From: Butyricimonas paravirosa
Lineage (GTDB): Bacteria; Bacteroidota; Bacteroidia; Bacteroidales; Marinifilaceae
NCBI RefSeq assembly: GCF_032878955.1
Contig: NZ_CP043839.1
Location: 5,022,001 to 5,086,000 of the forward strand
Reading direction: 5' to 3'
Length of the DNA: 64,000 nt
Shown here in pieces: positions 15,841 through 24,835 of the stretch (position 1 is its first letter; each line of letters begins with the position of its first letter). Under the pieces are notes generated by a model. It was not told where the DNA came from. It did no database searches and worked only from the letters and a program-made list of their open reading frames with translations. The position numbers and the translations under genes are program-made.

Positions 15841-17832
15841 TTATTTTTTGATTACTTTCTGTAAGGCGTGTATCATGGGTTCCACGCTAAGGTCATTTCC
15901 CGTGGCTTGAATCATCCACTCGTTCGGGGTAAGACGTCCCAGTCGGTAAATACGATCAACTTCTTGAGCGAAGTTCTTACCGTTGAGGTAATCTTCCAGC
16001 TGGAATTCGATGATCTGACCGAAGGCGTAAGCGGACAGGTATAGCGGGTAACTGATCATGTGGGAATAGATGGCTAAAACCGTTTCGTCTTTTTTGCCGA
16101 AGACGGGGGCATAGTATTTATTCCATATTTCTTTTGACAAGCTGATAGAGGCTTCTTTTAGCTGTTCTGCCGTTGCGTTCGGGTTTGCGTACAGCCATTC
16201 CCAGATGGAGATGTCGAGCATGGAGACTCCCATGATTTCGTACAGGCTCCAAAATTTGTCAAGAATGTCCATCTTGTCCTTTTCCGGGTCGTTGTTTTCA
16301 ATGCCCAGTAATTGCAGATCCCGTTTTTGGAACACGAAAGCAAGTGCTTCCGTGAAAGCCGTGTTGGGAACTCCGGCCATCATGAAATTGTCTACATTGT
16401 ACATGGAAATGGTTTGTTCCACGTTGTGGCCGAATTCGTGAACGGCGATATTGTACCCCTTATAATTCATTCCTTCCGCGGGAATACGGGTACGAAGATG
16501 GGACTGTTGTCCCTTCATGGCGGCACCCCATGCGTGTCCTGATCCTCGTGCGGCATCCACGGCTATTTTATCACAAATTTCATTTGCTCTTTCGGGGGTA
16601 AAACCCAAATGAGTGAGCAGGGAGGGGAGTCCAGCCTTGAAAGCCTCTGCATTCGGGTAAAGTTTTTGTATCTGGGCATCCAGTTTGGCCTCGTCCAGAT
16701 TACTACGAGGTTTGAAACCATCGTACCAAATGTCGTATGCTTCCAGTTTGCGGCCTAGACGTTTGGAAATAATCTTGCCGACTTCTTTCAATTCCGGAGA
16801 AGTGAGGAATTGGGTGAAAAGAGCTTTTACATCTTCTACCGATACTTCCATTTCTCCCGAAAACTTCCGTTCAATGAAATTCTTGCCGGCATAAGGGTCG
16901 ATAGCTTTCATGGCGTGGAAGTTATTCAACATACGTTGATAACGTTCTGTTGCCTCCGGGGTTCCCGTGGCAGTTTGTCCGTTTTGAGTGAGTGTGTTCG
17001 TATAAGGATTCCAGTCGTAAGCTCCGGAATTGATGACTTGCATGGGGATCTCCTGCGAGATAATCCGTTTCATGACCTCATAAACGGTGCGTTGCTTATC
17101 CAAACCTTCTTTCCCTTTGTTGTAGTTGGCCTTGATTTCGTCTCTTAAATTCCAATGAGTAAGCAAAATTTTATCTTCGGGGAAAAGCTTTTGTCCTTTG
17201 GTGTTTAGCACGTGTCCCATGTAAATGTTGTAACTTGAAATATACACGTCCGCATCACTTTCCGCTTTCACTCCAGCTTGAATTAGTTCTGCCGGAACCC
17301 GTTGGGTAAACACGTCACCGAGGCGAGCATAGGCCCAAGCCATGCGGTCGTTACCTAGTTTTTCTTTGTCCTGTAAAGGTACTTCCGGGAAGTTAAGGGC
17401 AATGATAAAGCCGATTTTGTTGTTGTAAAAATCGTTAATCAAATGAGAGCCGGGACTGTAAGCACCGAACATGGGATCGATGTCATGAAGAGGACCGTTG
17501 TCCTGATGCAAGTTTAATTGAAGTTGGAGCGTGATTTCGTTAAAATGTCCCCATAAGGCCTCGAAGTAATGACTTACCTTTTGGAATACCTGTTGTTTTT
17601 GTTCCGGGTCTGTAATATAGTTTTTCACGCAAAATTCTTGAAATTCGGAGTCTGTGCCATCTTGTGATTGCCAAAGGTGGGCGACTTGGCGTACTCCGGT
17701 TTCGATGGCGGTTGTGTTAGTAACTCCTTTTGCCTGAATGTCGGTAATGGTGGCTTGAATTGTTTTCTCCGGGATTGCAGCTTTCGTCAAGAATCCCGAA
17801 AATAGGCATACCAATAATAACGAGTGTTTCAT
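15841..17832 (-). CDS. Secreted M3-like zinc oligopeptidase
   Basis: A 663-residue protein with a signal peptide (MKHSLLLVCLFSGFLTKAA). The gluzincin motif HEFGH lies at about residues 464-468, followed by TEALAFVFQKRDL, which can supply the glutamate ligand. The C-terminal SYPLYLSAYAFGQIIEF resembles the substrate-binding tyrosine region of M3/M2-type oligopeptidases. It would therefore cleave peptides in the periplasm or outside the cell. Its length fits the family. It is monocistronic: a hairpin at 17855-17879 precedes it and the shared terminator follows. The exact peptidase family cannot be fixed without a profile search; a DPP III-type enzyme is less likely because HELLGH is absent. Confidence 0.78.
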   Translation of the reverse strand: MKHSLLLVCLFSGFLTKAAIPEKTIQATITDIQAKGVTNTTAIETGVRQVAHLWQSQDGTDSEFQEFCVKNYITDPEQKQQVFQKVSHYFEALWGHFNEITLQLQLNLHQDNGPLHDIDPMFGAYSPGSHLINDFYNNKIGFIIALNFPEVPLQDKEKLGNDRMAWAYARLGDVFTQRVPAELIQAGVKAESDADVYISSYNIYMGHVLNTKGQKLFPEDKILLTHWNLRDEIKANYNKGKEGLDKQRTVYEVMKRIISQEIPMQVINSGAYDWNPYTNTLTQNGQTATGTPEATERYQRMLNNFHAMKAIDPYAGKNFIERKFSGEMEVSVEDVKALFTQFLTSPELKEVGKIISKRLGRKLEAYDIWYDGFKPRSNLDEAKLDAQIQKLYPNAEAFKAGLPSLLTHLGFTPERANEICDKIAVDAARGSGHAWGAAMKGQQSHLRTRIPAEGMNYKGYNIAVHEFGHNVEQTISMYNVDNFMMAGVPNTAFTEALAFVFQKRDLQLLGIENNDPEKDKMDILDKFWSLYEIMGVSMLDISIWEWLYANPNATAEQLKEASISLSKEIWNKYYAPVFGKKDETVLAIYSHMISYPLYLSAYAFGQIIEFQLEDYLNGKNFAQEVDRIYRLGRLTPNEWMIQATGNDLSVEPMIHALQKVIKK

Positions 17833-17854
17833 AACCGTTTTAGTTTATAAATTT

Positions 17855-17879
17855 GAGGGGCTGTAAACTACAGCCCCTC
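17855..17879 (-). terminator. Hairpin between the acetyltransferase and peptidase genes
   Basis: GAGGGGCTGTA pairs perfectly with TACAGCCCCTC around AAC. It lies 9 bases past the stop of the GNAT gene, which reads leftward. The trailing sequence is AAATTT rather than a clean T run, so termination is probable but not certain. Confidence 0.7.
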
Positions 17880-17887
17880 GATTTGGT

Positions 17888-18409
17888 TTATTGATTTAGT
17901 AGTTGGAAATATACAATGTCTTCCCAGCCGTTTCCCCGGCGGAGCCAGTTTTTCCGGTACCCGGTCTGCACGAAACCGAGTTTCTCGAAAAGTTTGCGAC
18001 TACCAATGTTTCCACTGGGTACGCTACTGTAAATCTGGTTCAGTCCCAGTGTTTCGAAGCAATAGTCGATCATCAGACGGATAGCGGCTGTCGCGTATCC
18101 CTGTTTTTGGTTTTCTGTATTGTGGATCATAATCCCGATACCGGCACGCTGATGATATGGATCGAAATCATAGAGATCAACTAATCCAATCCGGGCATTT
18201 GTATCCACTCTTTCAATCATCAGGCGGAGTTGCTTGGTGGTATATATATCCAGATGACAAGTTTCGATGTATTTCTTTAACGTGAACAGGGAGAAGGGGG
18301 TAAGCGTGTCACTGACTTCCCATAAATCCATATCATTTTCCCATTGATACAGACATTCTAAGTCTTCAGGTTCTAAAGCTCTTAAGCGAATGATGTCATC
18401 GTTTATCAT
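17888..18409 (-). CDS. GNAT-family N-acetyltransferase (SpeG/RimJ-like)
   Basis: A 173-residue acetyltransferase that would transfer acetyl from acetyl-CoA to an amine. The acetyl-CoA loop is QKQGYATAAIRLMIDYCFE, preceded by RAGIGIMI, and the C-terminal LFEKLGFVQTGYRKNWL matches RimJ/SpeG-like members. The start (MINDDIIRLRALEPEDLECLYQW) is typical. Its substrate could be a polyamine, as in SpeG, or a protein N-terminus. It faces miaA divergently and ends at a hairpin. Confidence 0.85.
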   Translation of the reverse strand: MINDDIIRLRALEPEDLECLYQWENDMDLWEVSDTLTPFSLFTLKKYIETCHLDIYTTKQLRLMIERVDTNARIGLVDLYDFDPYHQRAGIGIMIHNTENQKQGYATAAIRLMIDYCFETLGLNQIYSSVPSGNIGSRKLFEKLGFVQTGYRKNWLRRGNGWEDIVYFQLLNQ

Positions 18410-18588
18410 AGTTGCTGTTTTATAATTTTTTTCGAATAAGTAGTATTATTTGTCGCTTTCAAATATAACACTTTTTGGCATTAGTTGGTGTTAACATGGA
18501 GAAAAAAATAGGTCGGGAGATAAATCTTGCCACTTTTAAAACTATCTTTGTCGGGAAAGTAAACAGGTATCATCATAGAGCAATATTC

Positions 18589-19497
18589 ATGTATAATTTA
18601 CTGACCATCTTGGGGGCTACGGCCACGGGAAAGACCTCTTTAGCGGTACGTTTAGCTGCGGAATTGAAAGGAGAGATTATTTCAGCCGATTCGAGACAAA
18701 TTTATCGTGGTATGGATCTCGGTACGGGGAAGGACTTGGACGAGTATGTCCACGAGGGTACGCTTGTACCTTATCATTTGATTGATATTGCCGATGCCGG
18801 GTTTCGTTTTAATCTGTTCATGTATCAGCAGGAGTTTTTAAAAGTGTGGCAGGATTGTGAACGTAGGGGTATTTTTCCCGTGTTGTGTGGGGGAAGTGGT
18901 TTGTACGTGGAGTCCATATTGAAAGCTTACCGGATGACTCCTGTTCCGGAAAATCCCGAATTACGGGAACGGTTGGCCTGTAAGTCGTTGGCGGAATTAT
19001 CCGACATCTTGTCCTCCTATCGTTCCTTGCACAACACGACAGATACGGACACGGTAAAGCGGGCGATTCGGGCTATTGAGATTGCCGAGTATTATACTAC
19101 ACATGAACCCGTGAAAGGGGAGTTCCCGGAGATCCGATCTTTGATTGTCGGGGTCCTATTTGATCGTGAGGCTCGGCGACAACGGATTACAGAACGTTTA
19201 CACGCCCGCTTGCAGGCGGGAATGATTGATGAGGTGAAGGGGTTGCTTGACCGGGGAATAAAACCGGAAGACTTGATATATTACGGGTTAGAGTATAAAT
19301 ACCTTACCTTGTATCTTACCGGAGAGTTGACTTATGACGAGATGGTGGAGCAACTGAACATTGCCATTCACCAGTTTGCCAAGCGACAAATGACCTGGTT
19401 CCGTAAAATGGAACGGGACGGGTTCGAGATCAAATGGCTGGATGGAAATATGCCTTTGGATGAGAAGGTCGAACAGGTGAAAGAGTGGCTTTATTAA
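18589..19497 (+). CDS. miaA: tRNA dimethylallyltransferase MiaA
   Basis: A 302-residue enzyme that adds dimethylallyl to A37 of tRNAs reading UNN codons. It has the P-loop GATATGKTSLAVRLA, then GEIISADSRQIYRGMDLGTG, and the later QFAKRQMTWFRKM, all MiaA hallmarks. I place the start at 18589 (MYNLLTILGATATGKTS), because the frame open to 18475 adds 38 residues without family resemblance. It is shorter than MiaA of enterobacteria and resembles the second, compact MiaA type that occurs in Bacteroidales. A family A repeat follows it. Confidence 0.93.
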   Translation: MYNLLTILGATATGKTSLAVRLAAELKGEIISADSRQIYRGMDLGTGKDLDEYVHEGTLVPYHLIDIADAGFRFNLFMYQQEFLKVWQDCERRGIFPVLCGGSGLYVESILKAYRMTPVPENPELRERLACKSLAELSDILSSYRSLHNTTDTDTVKRAIRAIEIAEYYTTHEPVKGEFPEIRSLIVGVLFDREARRQRITERLHARLQAGMIDEVKGLLDRGIKPEDLIYYGLEYKYLTLYLTGELTYDEMVEQLNIAIHQFAKRQMTWFRKMERDGFEIKWLDGNMPLDEKVEQVKEWLY

Positions 19498-19615
19498 TTT
19501 TAGATTTTAAATTTTAGATTGAATGATTCAAAGATTTAGTGATTGCCGATTAAATGATTCAGCGATTCTATAATCACCTAATCTGAAATCATTAAATCAC
19601 GCGATAGATAATCTT
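19498..19615. repeat. Dispersed AT-rich intergenic repeat (family A)
   Basis: Contains TTTTAGATTTTAAATTTTAG, several GATTNAATGATTCA units, and TAATCTGAAATCATTAAATC, which is shared word for word with the copy before parB. It lies between the convergent miaA and the His-tailed protein gene. Confidence 0.75.
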
Positions 19616-19627
19616 GTCGCGGGCAAA

Positions 19628-20197
19628 CTAGTCATGACAATGGCAACTACAATCGTGTCCGTGATCGTGATGATGTTCTTCTTCATCCTCTTCTTCTTTG
19701 AGGAGCATTTCTTCTAAATGAGGGATGGTGCCTTCCAGTAAGAAGGCGTTGTCTTCATTACTTTCGGATTTTAAACGTTGTATGGCTATGTGAATCTTTT
19801 CTTCCGGGATGTTACCGTGTAGGTTTTCAATGACGGTGGAGGCTTCTAGTGCCGCGATGAAGTCTTCATGCAATAACATATCAACGAATACATCCAGATA
19901 TTCCGAAAAATCGATGGCTGATTCCCAGCATATGCGTAATAAATTGGCTTTTCCGCTACCTTCGGGAGCGTTGATCAATTTATCCATCAAGACCGTTTTG
20001 AAGTCGGATTCTTTCACGTCCGAGAGTAAGGCCGTGAGGTTGGTAATGATGTTCGTGTCCTGACTTTGTAACAGGATGTCCAGTAATTCGGGGACGATGG
20101 AAATATCACCTTCTTGTTTGATTTGTTCGATGGCCCCTCTAACGATGTCCATGTCATTGCTGGACAACTGTTTCAATATATCTTGTTTGTTTTCCAT
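19628..20197 (-). CDS. HEAT-repeat-like acidic protein with a His/Cys-rich tail
   Basis: A 189-residue cytoplasmic protein, mostly helical. The body has alternating LLDILLQSQDTN and FVDMLLHEDFIAALEAS helices that resemble HEAT-type repeats. The last 23 residues are a run of Glu followed by EEHHHDHGHDCSCHCHD, rich in possible metal ligands. It could bind zinc, nickel or copper, or act as a scaffold. It has no signal peptide. It lies between a repeat and xerD, with 57 bases between the xerD start side and its own start, so it may follow xerD in one transcript. Function is unknown. Confidence 0.8.
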   Translation of the reverse strand: MENKQDILKQLSSNDMDIVRGAIEQIKQEGDISIVPELLDILLQSQDTNIITNLTALLSDVKESDFKTVLMDKLINAPEGSGKANLLRICWESAIDFSEYLDVFVDMLLHEDFIAALEASTVIENLHGNIPEEKIHIAIQRLKSESNEDNAFLLEGTIPHLEEMLLKEEEDEEEHHHDHGHDCSCHCHD

Positions 20198-20254
20198 GTG
20201 TTTCTAAATATTTGTATCCAATACTTTTTCGGGTATTGGATACAAATATAAGGA

Positions 20255-21169
20255 TCATTTGCGGGATTTCTTCGCTCTGGGGTGGAAATTTGTGATTGTA
20301 TCCCGGAGATATGAGTTATCCAGGTGCGTGTAAATTTCCGTTGTCAGAATAGATTCGTGTCCCAGCATGTCTTGAACCGTGCGGATGTCCGCACCGCCGT
20401 TTACCAAGTGAGAGGCAAATGAGTGACGGAAGGTGTGGGGGGATACCACTTTATTCAAGCCGGCACGGAGTGCTGTTTCCTTGATAATATTGAATATCAT
20501 CACGCGGGAAAGAGATTTTCCCATCTTGTTTAAAAAGAGAATATCTTCGAATCCTCTCGCTTTTTTCATTCTGTCGCGATCTTTTTTCAAATAGCAACGG
20601 ATCTCGTCTTTTGCTTTCGCTCCCAGTGGAACAATCCGTTCCTTGTTTCCTTTTCCCTCGATTTTGATGTATCCTGTTCGGAAGTTAATTTGTGATAACT
20701 TCAAGTTGACAAGTTCAGATACGCGCAAACCGCAAGAATATAATGTTTCGAGGATTGCTTTATTACGTTGTCCTTCTTGTTTGGTCAGATCCACAGCGTT
20801 AATCATGGCTTCAATTTCTTCTACGCTGAGGACGCTAGGAAGGGTACGTCCGATTTTTGGTGCATCAAGCGAGTTTGCCGGGTTAAGTCCGATGGCTCCA
20901 TCGTATAACAAATACTTGAAGAAAGATTTGATACTGGATATACTTCTAGCTTGAGTACGGGGAGTAACCCCGGTGTCTTTCAAGGCGGAAATATACTCGT
21001 TTAATACGTCATAGGACACTTCTTTCGGATTCAATGTAGGTGTCCGTTGTTCACAATAGGCTCCCAGCTTTCTGATGTCATTCAAATAAGCTTCCACCGA
21101 GTTGGTTGATAGTGATTTTTCTAAAATCAAATAAGTCCGAAAACTATCTATCGCTTCGTTCCAAGTCAT
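20255..21169 (-). CDS. xerD: Tyrosine recombinase XerD
   Basis: A 304-residue site-specific recombinase that resolves chromosome dimers with its partner XerC at dif. The N-terminal SAM-like domain (FRTYLILEKSLSTNSVEAYL) precedes the catalytic domain, with Arg in YSCGLRVSELVNL, Lys in EGKGNKERIVPLG, HTFRHSFASHLV, LGHESILTTEIYTH (His and the nucleophilic Tyr). All catalytic residues are present. Full length and no neighbouring integration site argue for a housekeeping role rather than a phage integrase. Confidence 0.93.
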   Translation of the reverse strand: MTWNEAIDSFRTYLILEKSLSTNSVEAYLNDIRKLGAYCEQRTPTLNPKEVSYDVLNEYISALKDTGVTPRTQARSISSIKSFFKYLLYDGAIGLNPANSLDAPKIGRTLPSVLSVEEIEAMINAVDLTKQEGQRNKAILETLYSCGLRVSELVNLKLSQINFRTGYIKIEGKGNKERIVPLGAKAKDEIRCYLKKDRDRMKKARGFEDILFLNKMGKSLSRVMIFNIIKETALRAGLNKVVSPHTFRHSFASHLVNGGADIRTVQDMLGHESILTTEIYTHLDNSYLRDTITNFHPRAKKSRK

Positions 21170-21393
21170 TTTTAGCTGTGTTACAAAATAAATAATACAA
21201 ATTCTAATTCACCACTTTAAACCTATCTCAAGAGTATTCTGATAGATTTTCGCCAGATAAAGGTATAAGTTTTTTCTTTGAGTTGTAACAGTTTTGTCAA
21301 GTTTAACACTCATAATTTTTATTATTAGACCTTGTAATCGAAATTTAATACCTAAATCCGGCTTGAAATGTCCGGTCTCATCGTTTTTTTTGT

Positions 21394-21401
21394 TAATTTT
21401 G
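21394..21401 (+). promoter_or_regulatory. Predicted -7 box for aroQ
   Basis: TAATTTTG fits the TAnnTTTG consensus and lies 21 bases before the aroQ start codon. No clear -33 element is seen. The upstream gap from 21170 shows no gene and no other structure. Confidence 0.45.
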
Positions 21402-21422
21402 TATTCAGTAAAAACGGTGAAT

Positions 21423-21836
21423 ATGAAGATATTGATTTTAAACGGTCCCAATCTTAATCTTTTGGGAATCAGGGAAAAAAATATTTACGGGGAAACCTCT
21501 TTCGAGGAGTACTTGTCGGGGTTGAGAGATTTCTACACGATGGTCGAGATCGATTATTACCAGTCGAACGTGGAGGGGGAGCTTATCAATAAAATTCATG
21601 AAGTGGGATTCTCCTATGACGGGATTATTTTGAATGCTGGAGCCTACACGCATACTTCGATTGCTATCGCGGATGCTATTTCGGCGATTCCCTGTCCCGT
21701 GATCGAGGTTCATATTTCTAACACGGCAAAACGGGAAGCTTTCCGTCATGTTTCTTTCCTAACTCCTGTTTGCCGGGGGGTAATTACCGGTTTCGGGTTG
21801 AAATCCTACGAACTGGCGTTACAGGCTTTTATGTGA
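21423..21836 (+). CDS. aroQ: Type II 3-dehydroquinate dehydratase
   Basis: A 137-residue enzyme of the shikimate pathway that converts 3-dehydroquinate to 3-dehydroshikimate. The start MKILILNGPNLNLLGIRE is the textbook type II N-terminus with the catalytic loop Arg and Tyr (REKNIYG). YQSNVEGELINKIH, ILNAGAYTHTSIAI and the late EVHISN are family motifs. I use the ATG at 21423; the frame open to 21294 carries no homology. Pyruvate kinase follows 83 bases later on the same strand. Confidence 0.96.
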   Translation: MKILILNGPNLNLLGIREKNIYGETSFEEYLSGLRDFYTMVEIDYYQSNVEGELINKIHEVGFSYDGIILNAGAYTHTSIAIADAISAIPCPVIEVHISNTAKREAFRHVSFLTPVCRGVITGFGLKSYELALQAFM

Positions 21837-21919
21837 GCGGCTTCGCCGCGTTGCAGGTTGGCAAGTTACAGGTTACAGGTTGGGGAAATACGCGAAGAAT
21901 AACTATTATTATTAATGAT

Positions 21920-23320
21920 ATGAAGAAGACTAAGATTGTGGCTACCATATCTGACAAAAGATGTGAGGTAGAGTTTTTAGAGAAGTTATATCGTGCCGGG
22001 ATGAACGTGGTACGGTTGAATACAGCTCATCAGGATATGGAGCAGGCGTTGAAGGTGGTGGAGAATGTTCGGAAAGTTTCGGATAATATCGCCATCTTGA
22101 TCGACACGAAAGGGCCGGAGGTGAGAACAATGCTTATGGATGAACCGATGCACGTGGACCGGGGAGAAACGATTTACTTAACGGGTGATCCGGAGTTGAA
22201 AATGGAAGGAAAATTAATTCACGTGTCCTACCCTTATTTTGCAGAGGATATAAAAGTAGGAGATAAGGTGCTGGTGGACGATGGGGATGTGGAGCTAGTC
22301 GTTGTGGAGAAAAAGGATCATTATTTGGAAATGATGGTGACAAACGAGGCTGTTATCAAGAATCGTAAGAGCGTGAACGTGCCGGGAGCTTCCTTGAAAT
22401 TGAAATCTTTAAGTGATAAGGACCGGGCATTTATTGATTTTGCAATAGATAATAATCTGGATTTTATAGCTCACTCCTTCGTGCGTAATAAAGAGGATGT
22501 TATGGCGATACAGGCTATTCTGGATGCCCGGGGAAGTAAGATCAAGGTCATTGCCAAGATCGAGAATCAAGAGGGGGTGGATAATATTGACGAGATTCTG
22601 GATTACGCTTACGGAGTGATGGTTGCCCGCGGGGATTTGGGGATCGAGATCGAGGCGGAGAAAATCCCTAAGATTCAACGATATATTGTTAAGAAATGTA
22701 TTGAGAGTAAGAAACCCGTGATTATTGCCACGCAGATGTTACACACGATGATCGAGCATCCTAGGCCGACTCGTGCGGAAATCAGTGATATCGCGAATGC
22801 CGTTTACATGGGTACTGATGCGATCATGTTAAGCGGGGAAACGGCTTACGGAGCATATCCCGAGGAGGCGGTAACCGTGATGCGTGAAGTGGCAGAGGAG
22901 AACGAGGGAACTGTTCCGCCGGATGCGGGGAGAAGTCTGGTTCGTATAAATAACGAGATTACGGCAGCGTTGGCTCGTTCGGCAGTGAAAACTGCATTGA
23001 TGTTACCGATTAAGGCGATTGTGGTTGATACGCTTTCCGGACGTACAGCTCGTTATCTATCGGCTTTCCGGAGTGACTTGCCCGTTTACGCCCGGTGCTA
23101 TAATGAACGGGTTATGCGAGAATTGGCTCTCTCGTTCGGGGTGTATCCCTATTATACTGAAAAACCGATGTCCCGGGATGAGTTTATGAATGATCTGCCG
23201 GAAATGTTGATGCAGAATGGCATTAAGGCTGATGACTACGTGGTGGTTGTCGGGGGAAGTTTCGGGCATGGTAAAGGAGCCTCGTTTATTGAGGTATGTA
23301 AGATTGGGGAAATCCGCTAG
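21920..23320 (+). CDS. pyk: Pyruvate kinase
   Basis: A 466-residue glycolytic enzyme making pyruvate and ATP from phosphoenolpyruvate and ADP. Visible are KIVATISDKRCEVEFLE, AILIDTKGPEVRT, the magnesium- and substrate-binding VIAKIENQEGVDNIDEI and MVARGDLGIEIEAEKIP, and the signature IIATQMLHTMIEHPRPTRAE. The C-terminal allosteric domain ends KGASFIEVCKIGEI. The ATG at 21920 gives the standard N-terminus; the 50 residues readable upstream include translated family B repeat and are rejected. Confidence 0.97.
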   Translation: MKKTKIVATISDKRCEVEFLEKLYRAGMNVVRLNTAHQDMEQALKVVENVRKVSDNIAILIDTKGPEVRTMLMDEPMHVDRGETIYLTGDPELKMEGKLIHVSYPYFAEDIKVGDKVLVDDGDVELVVVEKKDHYLEMMVTNEAVIKNRKSVNVPGASLKLKSLSDKDRAFIDFAIDNNLDFIAHSFVRNKEDVMAIQAILDARGSKIKVIAKIENQEGVDNIDEILDYAYGVMVARGDLGIEIEAEKIPKIQRYIVKKCIESKKPVIIATQMLHTMIEHPRPTRAEISDIANAVYMGTDAIMLSGETAYGAYPEEAVTVMREVAEENEGTVPPDAGRSLVRINNEITAALARSAVKTALMLPIKAIVVDTLSGRTARYLSAFRSDLPVYARCYNERVMRELALSFGVYPYYTEKPMSRDEFMNDLPEMLMQNGIKADDYVVVVGGSFGHGKGASFIEVCKIGEIR

Positions 23321-23332
23321 GTTAATTTTAAA

Positions 23333-23380
23333 TTTTAGATTTTAAATTTGAGAATTCAATCTCAAATTTAAAATCTAAAA
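23333..23380. terminator. AT-rich 21-base hairpin between pyk and mscL
   Basis: TTTTAGATTTTAAATTTGAG with its next base pairs perfectly with the sequence ending AAATTTAAAATCTAAAA around ATTCAA. It lies between convergent stops and has T-rich and A-rich ends, so it can end transcription in both directions. Its left arm shares words with family A repeats. Confidence 0.85.
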
Positions 23381-23385
23381 CTTTA

Positions 23386-23814
23386 TCAATGTTTGTCTTT
23401 CAAGATGTCCCGGATTTCAGTCAATAGTACCTCTTCTTTCGACGGGGCGGGAGGGGCTGCCGGAGCCGGGGTTTCTTCTTTTTTCGTTCTCAATTTATTC
23501 ATGAATTTGATGGCGATAAAGATTGAGAATGCAATGATCAAAAAGTCGATCGTTGTTTGAATAAAGTTACCATAGTTGAGGGTGACGGCTTCGACCATTT
23601 TTCCCGTAGCCTCGTTCATGTGGGCTTTTTGTAACACGATGTGTAAATTGGAAAAATTCATACCACCGATAAGCATACCGATGGGAGGCATGATAATGTC
23701 ACTAACTAATGAAGACACGATTTTCCCGAATGCCCCACCGATAATGATACCGACGGCCATATCGACTACATTTCCCTTCAGGGCAAAAGCTTTAAATTCA
23801 TCTAAAAGTTTCAT
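23386..23814 (-). CDS. mscL: Large-conductance mechanosensitive channel MscL
   Basis: A 142-residue inner-membrane channel that opens under membrane tension to release solutes on osmotic downshock. The start MKLLDEFKAFALKGNVVDMA and the first membrane helix (AVGIIIGGAFGKIVSSLV, then DIIMPPIGML) are the family signature. The second helix is FLIIAFSIFIAIKFM. The C-terminal helix follows a proline/alanine linker (TPAPAAPPAPSKEE). It is a single gene, convergent with pyk. Confidence 0.97.
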   Translation of the reverse strand: MKLLDEFKAFALKGNVVDMAVGIIIGGAFGKIVSSLVSDIIMPPIGMLIGGMNFSNLHIVLQKAHMNEATGKMVEAVTLNYGNFIQTTIDFLIIAFSIFIAIKFMNKLRTKKEETPAPAAPPAPSKEEVLLTEIRDILKDKH

Positions 23815-23930
23815 GTTCTGATTCGTTTTATAATTTAAGTGTTTGAACGTTTAAACATTTAAAATGTTCTAAATTTCTACGGTAAAATTACATTAATTCT
23901 CGTAACTTTGTAAGCGTTTAACTATTGTCA

Positions 23931-24830
23931 ATGGAAAAGGAAAGTCGGGAAAAGCAAATATATAGGGTTACAATTGTCGGTTCAATTGCTAATTTCTTTT
24001 TGTTAGTGTTTAAGTTCGTGGCGGGAATATTGGGACAAAGTAGTGCTATGATTGCGGATGCCGTACATTCTTTGTCAGATTTCGTGACGGATATTATCGT
24101 GCTGGTTTTCGTGAAAGTTTCTGCTAAACCGAAGGATGCGGGACATGATTACGGGCATGGTAAATATGAGACACTGGCAACGGCAATTATCGGTATCGTT
24201 TTGTTAATGGTTGGAACAGGGATTTTCTGGAACGGGTTGAATCAGATACTTGCTTTTTATCGGGGAGAAGAATTGGGTAGTCCCGATTTAATAGCCTTGG
24301 TTGCGGCTCTTGTTTCGATCGTGGTGAAAGAAATCCTGTACCGTTATTCGGTTATCGTCGGGCGTAAGGTGCAAAGCCAAGCTGTCGTGGCGAATGCTTG
24401 GCATCATCGTTCGGATGCATTCTCGTCTATCGGTACAGCTTTGGGGATTGCCGGGGCGATTTTTCTGGGAAAAGATTGGCGGGTGCTTGACCCGATTGCG
24501 GCCGTTGTCGTGAGTGTTTTCATCGTGAAAGTATCTATTCAACTCTTGATCCCTTGTTTAAATGATTTATTGGAGCGCTCTTTGCCGGAAGAGATCGAGA
24601 AAGAGATCATCACGATAATAAGTGAAGACTCGCAAATAAAAGACCCTCATAATTTGAGAACTCGTCGGATCGGGAATGATTTTGCGATAGAGATACATAT
24701 CCGTTTGCACCCAGAGATGACCGTCAGGGAAGCTCATGTGGTTGCTACCGGGATCGAGAATCGTTTGAGGGCTAAATACGGATCACGTACTCACGTGGCC
24801 GTGCATGTGGAACCTGTGAAAAATGAATAA
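23931..24830 (+). CDS. Cation diffusion facilitator family transporter
   Basis: A 299-residue inner-membrane antiporter exporting divalent metal (zinc, iron, manganese or similar) in exchange for protons. Membrane helices begin at IVGSIANFFLLVFKFVAG. The metal site uses the HxxxD pairs in MIADAVHSLSDFVTD and ANAWHHRSDAFSS, and HDYGHGKYETLA is the family loop. The C-terminal cytoplasmic domain (DFAIEIHIRLHPEMTVREAH) supports dimerisation. I use ATG 23931, two codons inside a TTG-started frame. A TAACTTTG box at 23903-23910 could be its -7 element. The metal cannot be told from sequence alone. Confidence 0.93.
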   Translation: MEKESREKQIYRVTIVGSIANFFLLVFKFVAGILGQSSAMIADAVHSLSDFVTDIIVLVFVKVSAKPKDAGHDYGHGKYETLATAIIGIVLLMVGTGIFWNGLNQILAFYRGEELGSPDLIALVAALVSIVVKEILYRYSVIVGRKVQSQAVVANAWHHRSDAFSSIGTALGIAGAIFLGKDWRVLDPIAAVVVSVFIVKVSIQLLIPCLNDLLERSLPEEIEKEIITIISEDSQIKDPHNLRTRRIGNDFAIEIHIRLHPEMTVREAHVVATGIENRLRAKYGSRTHVAVHVEPVKNE

Positions 24831-24835
24831 TATAG

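Noticed and set aside
20255..21169. XerD as the integrase of a mobile island
   Set aside because: It is a full-length XerD with housekeeping neighbours and no tRNA, direct repeats or phage genes nearby.
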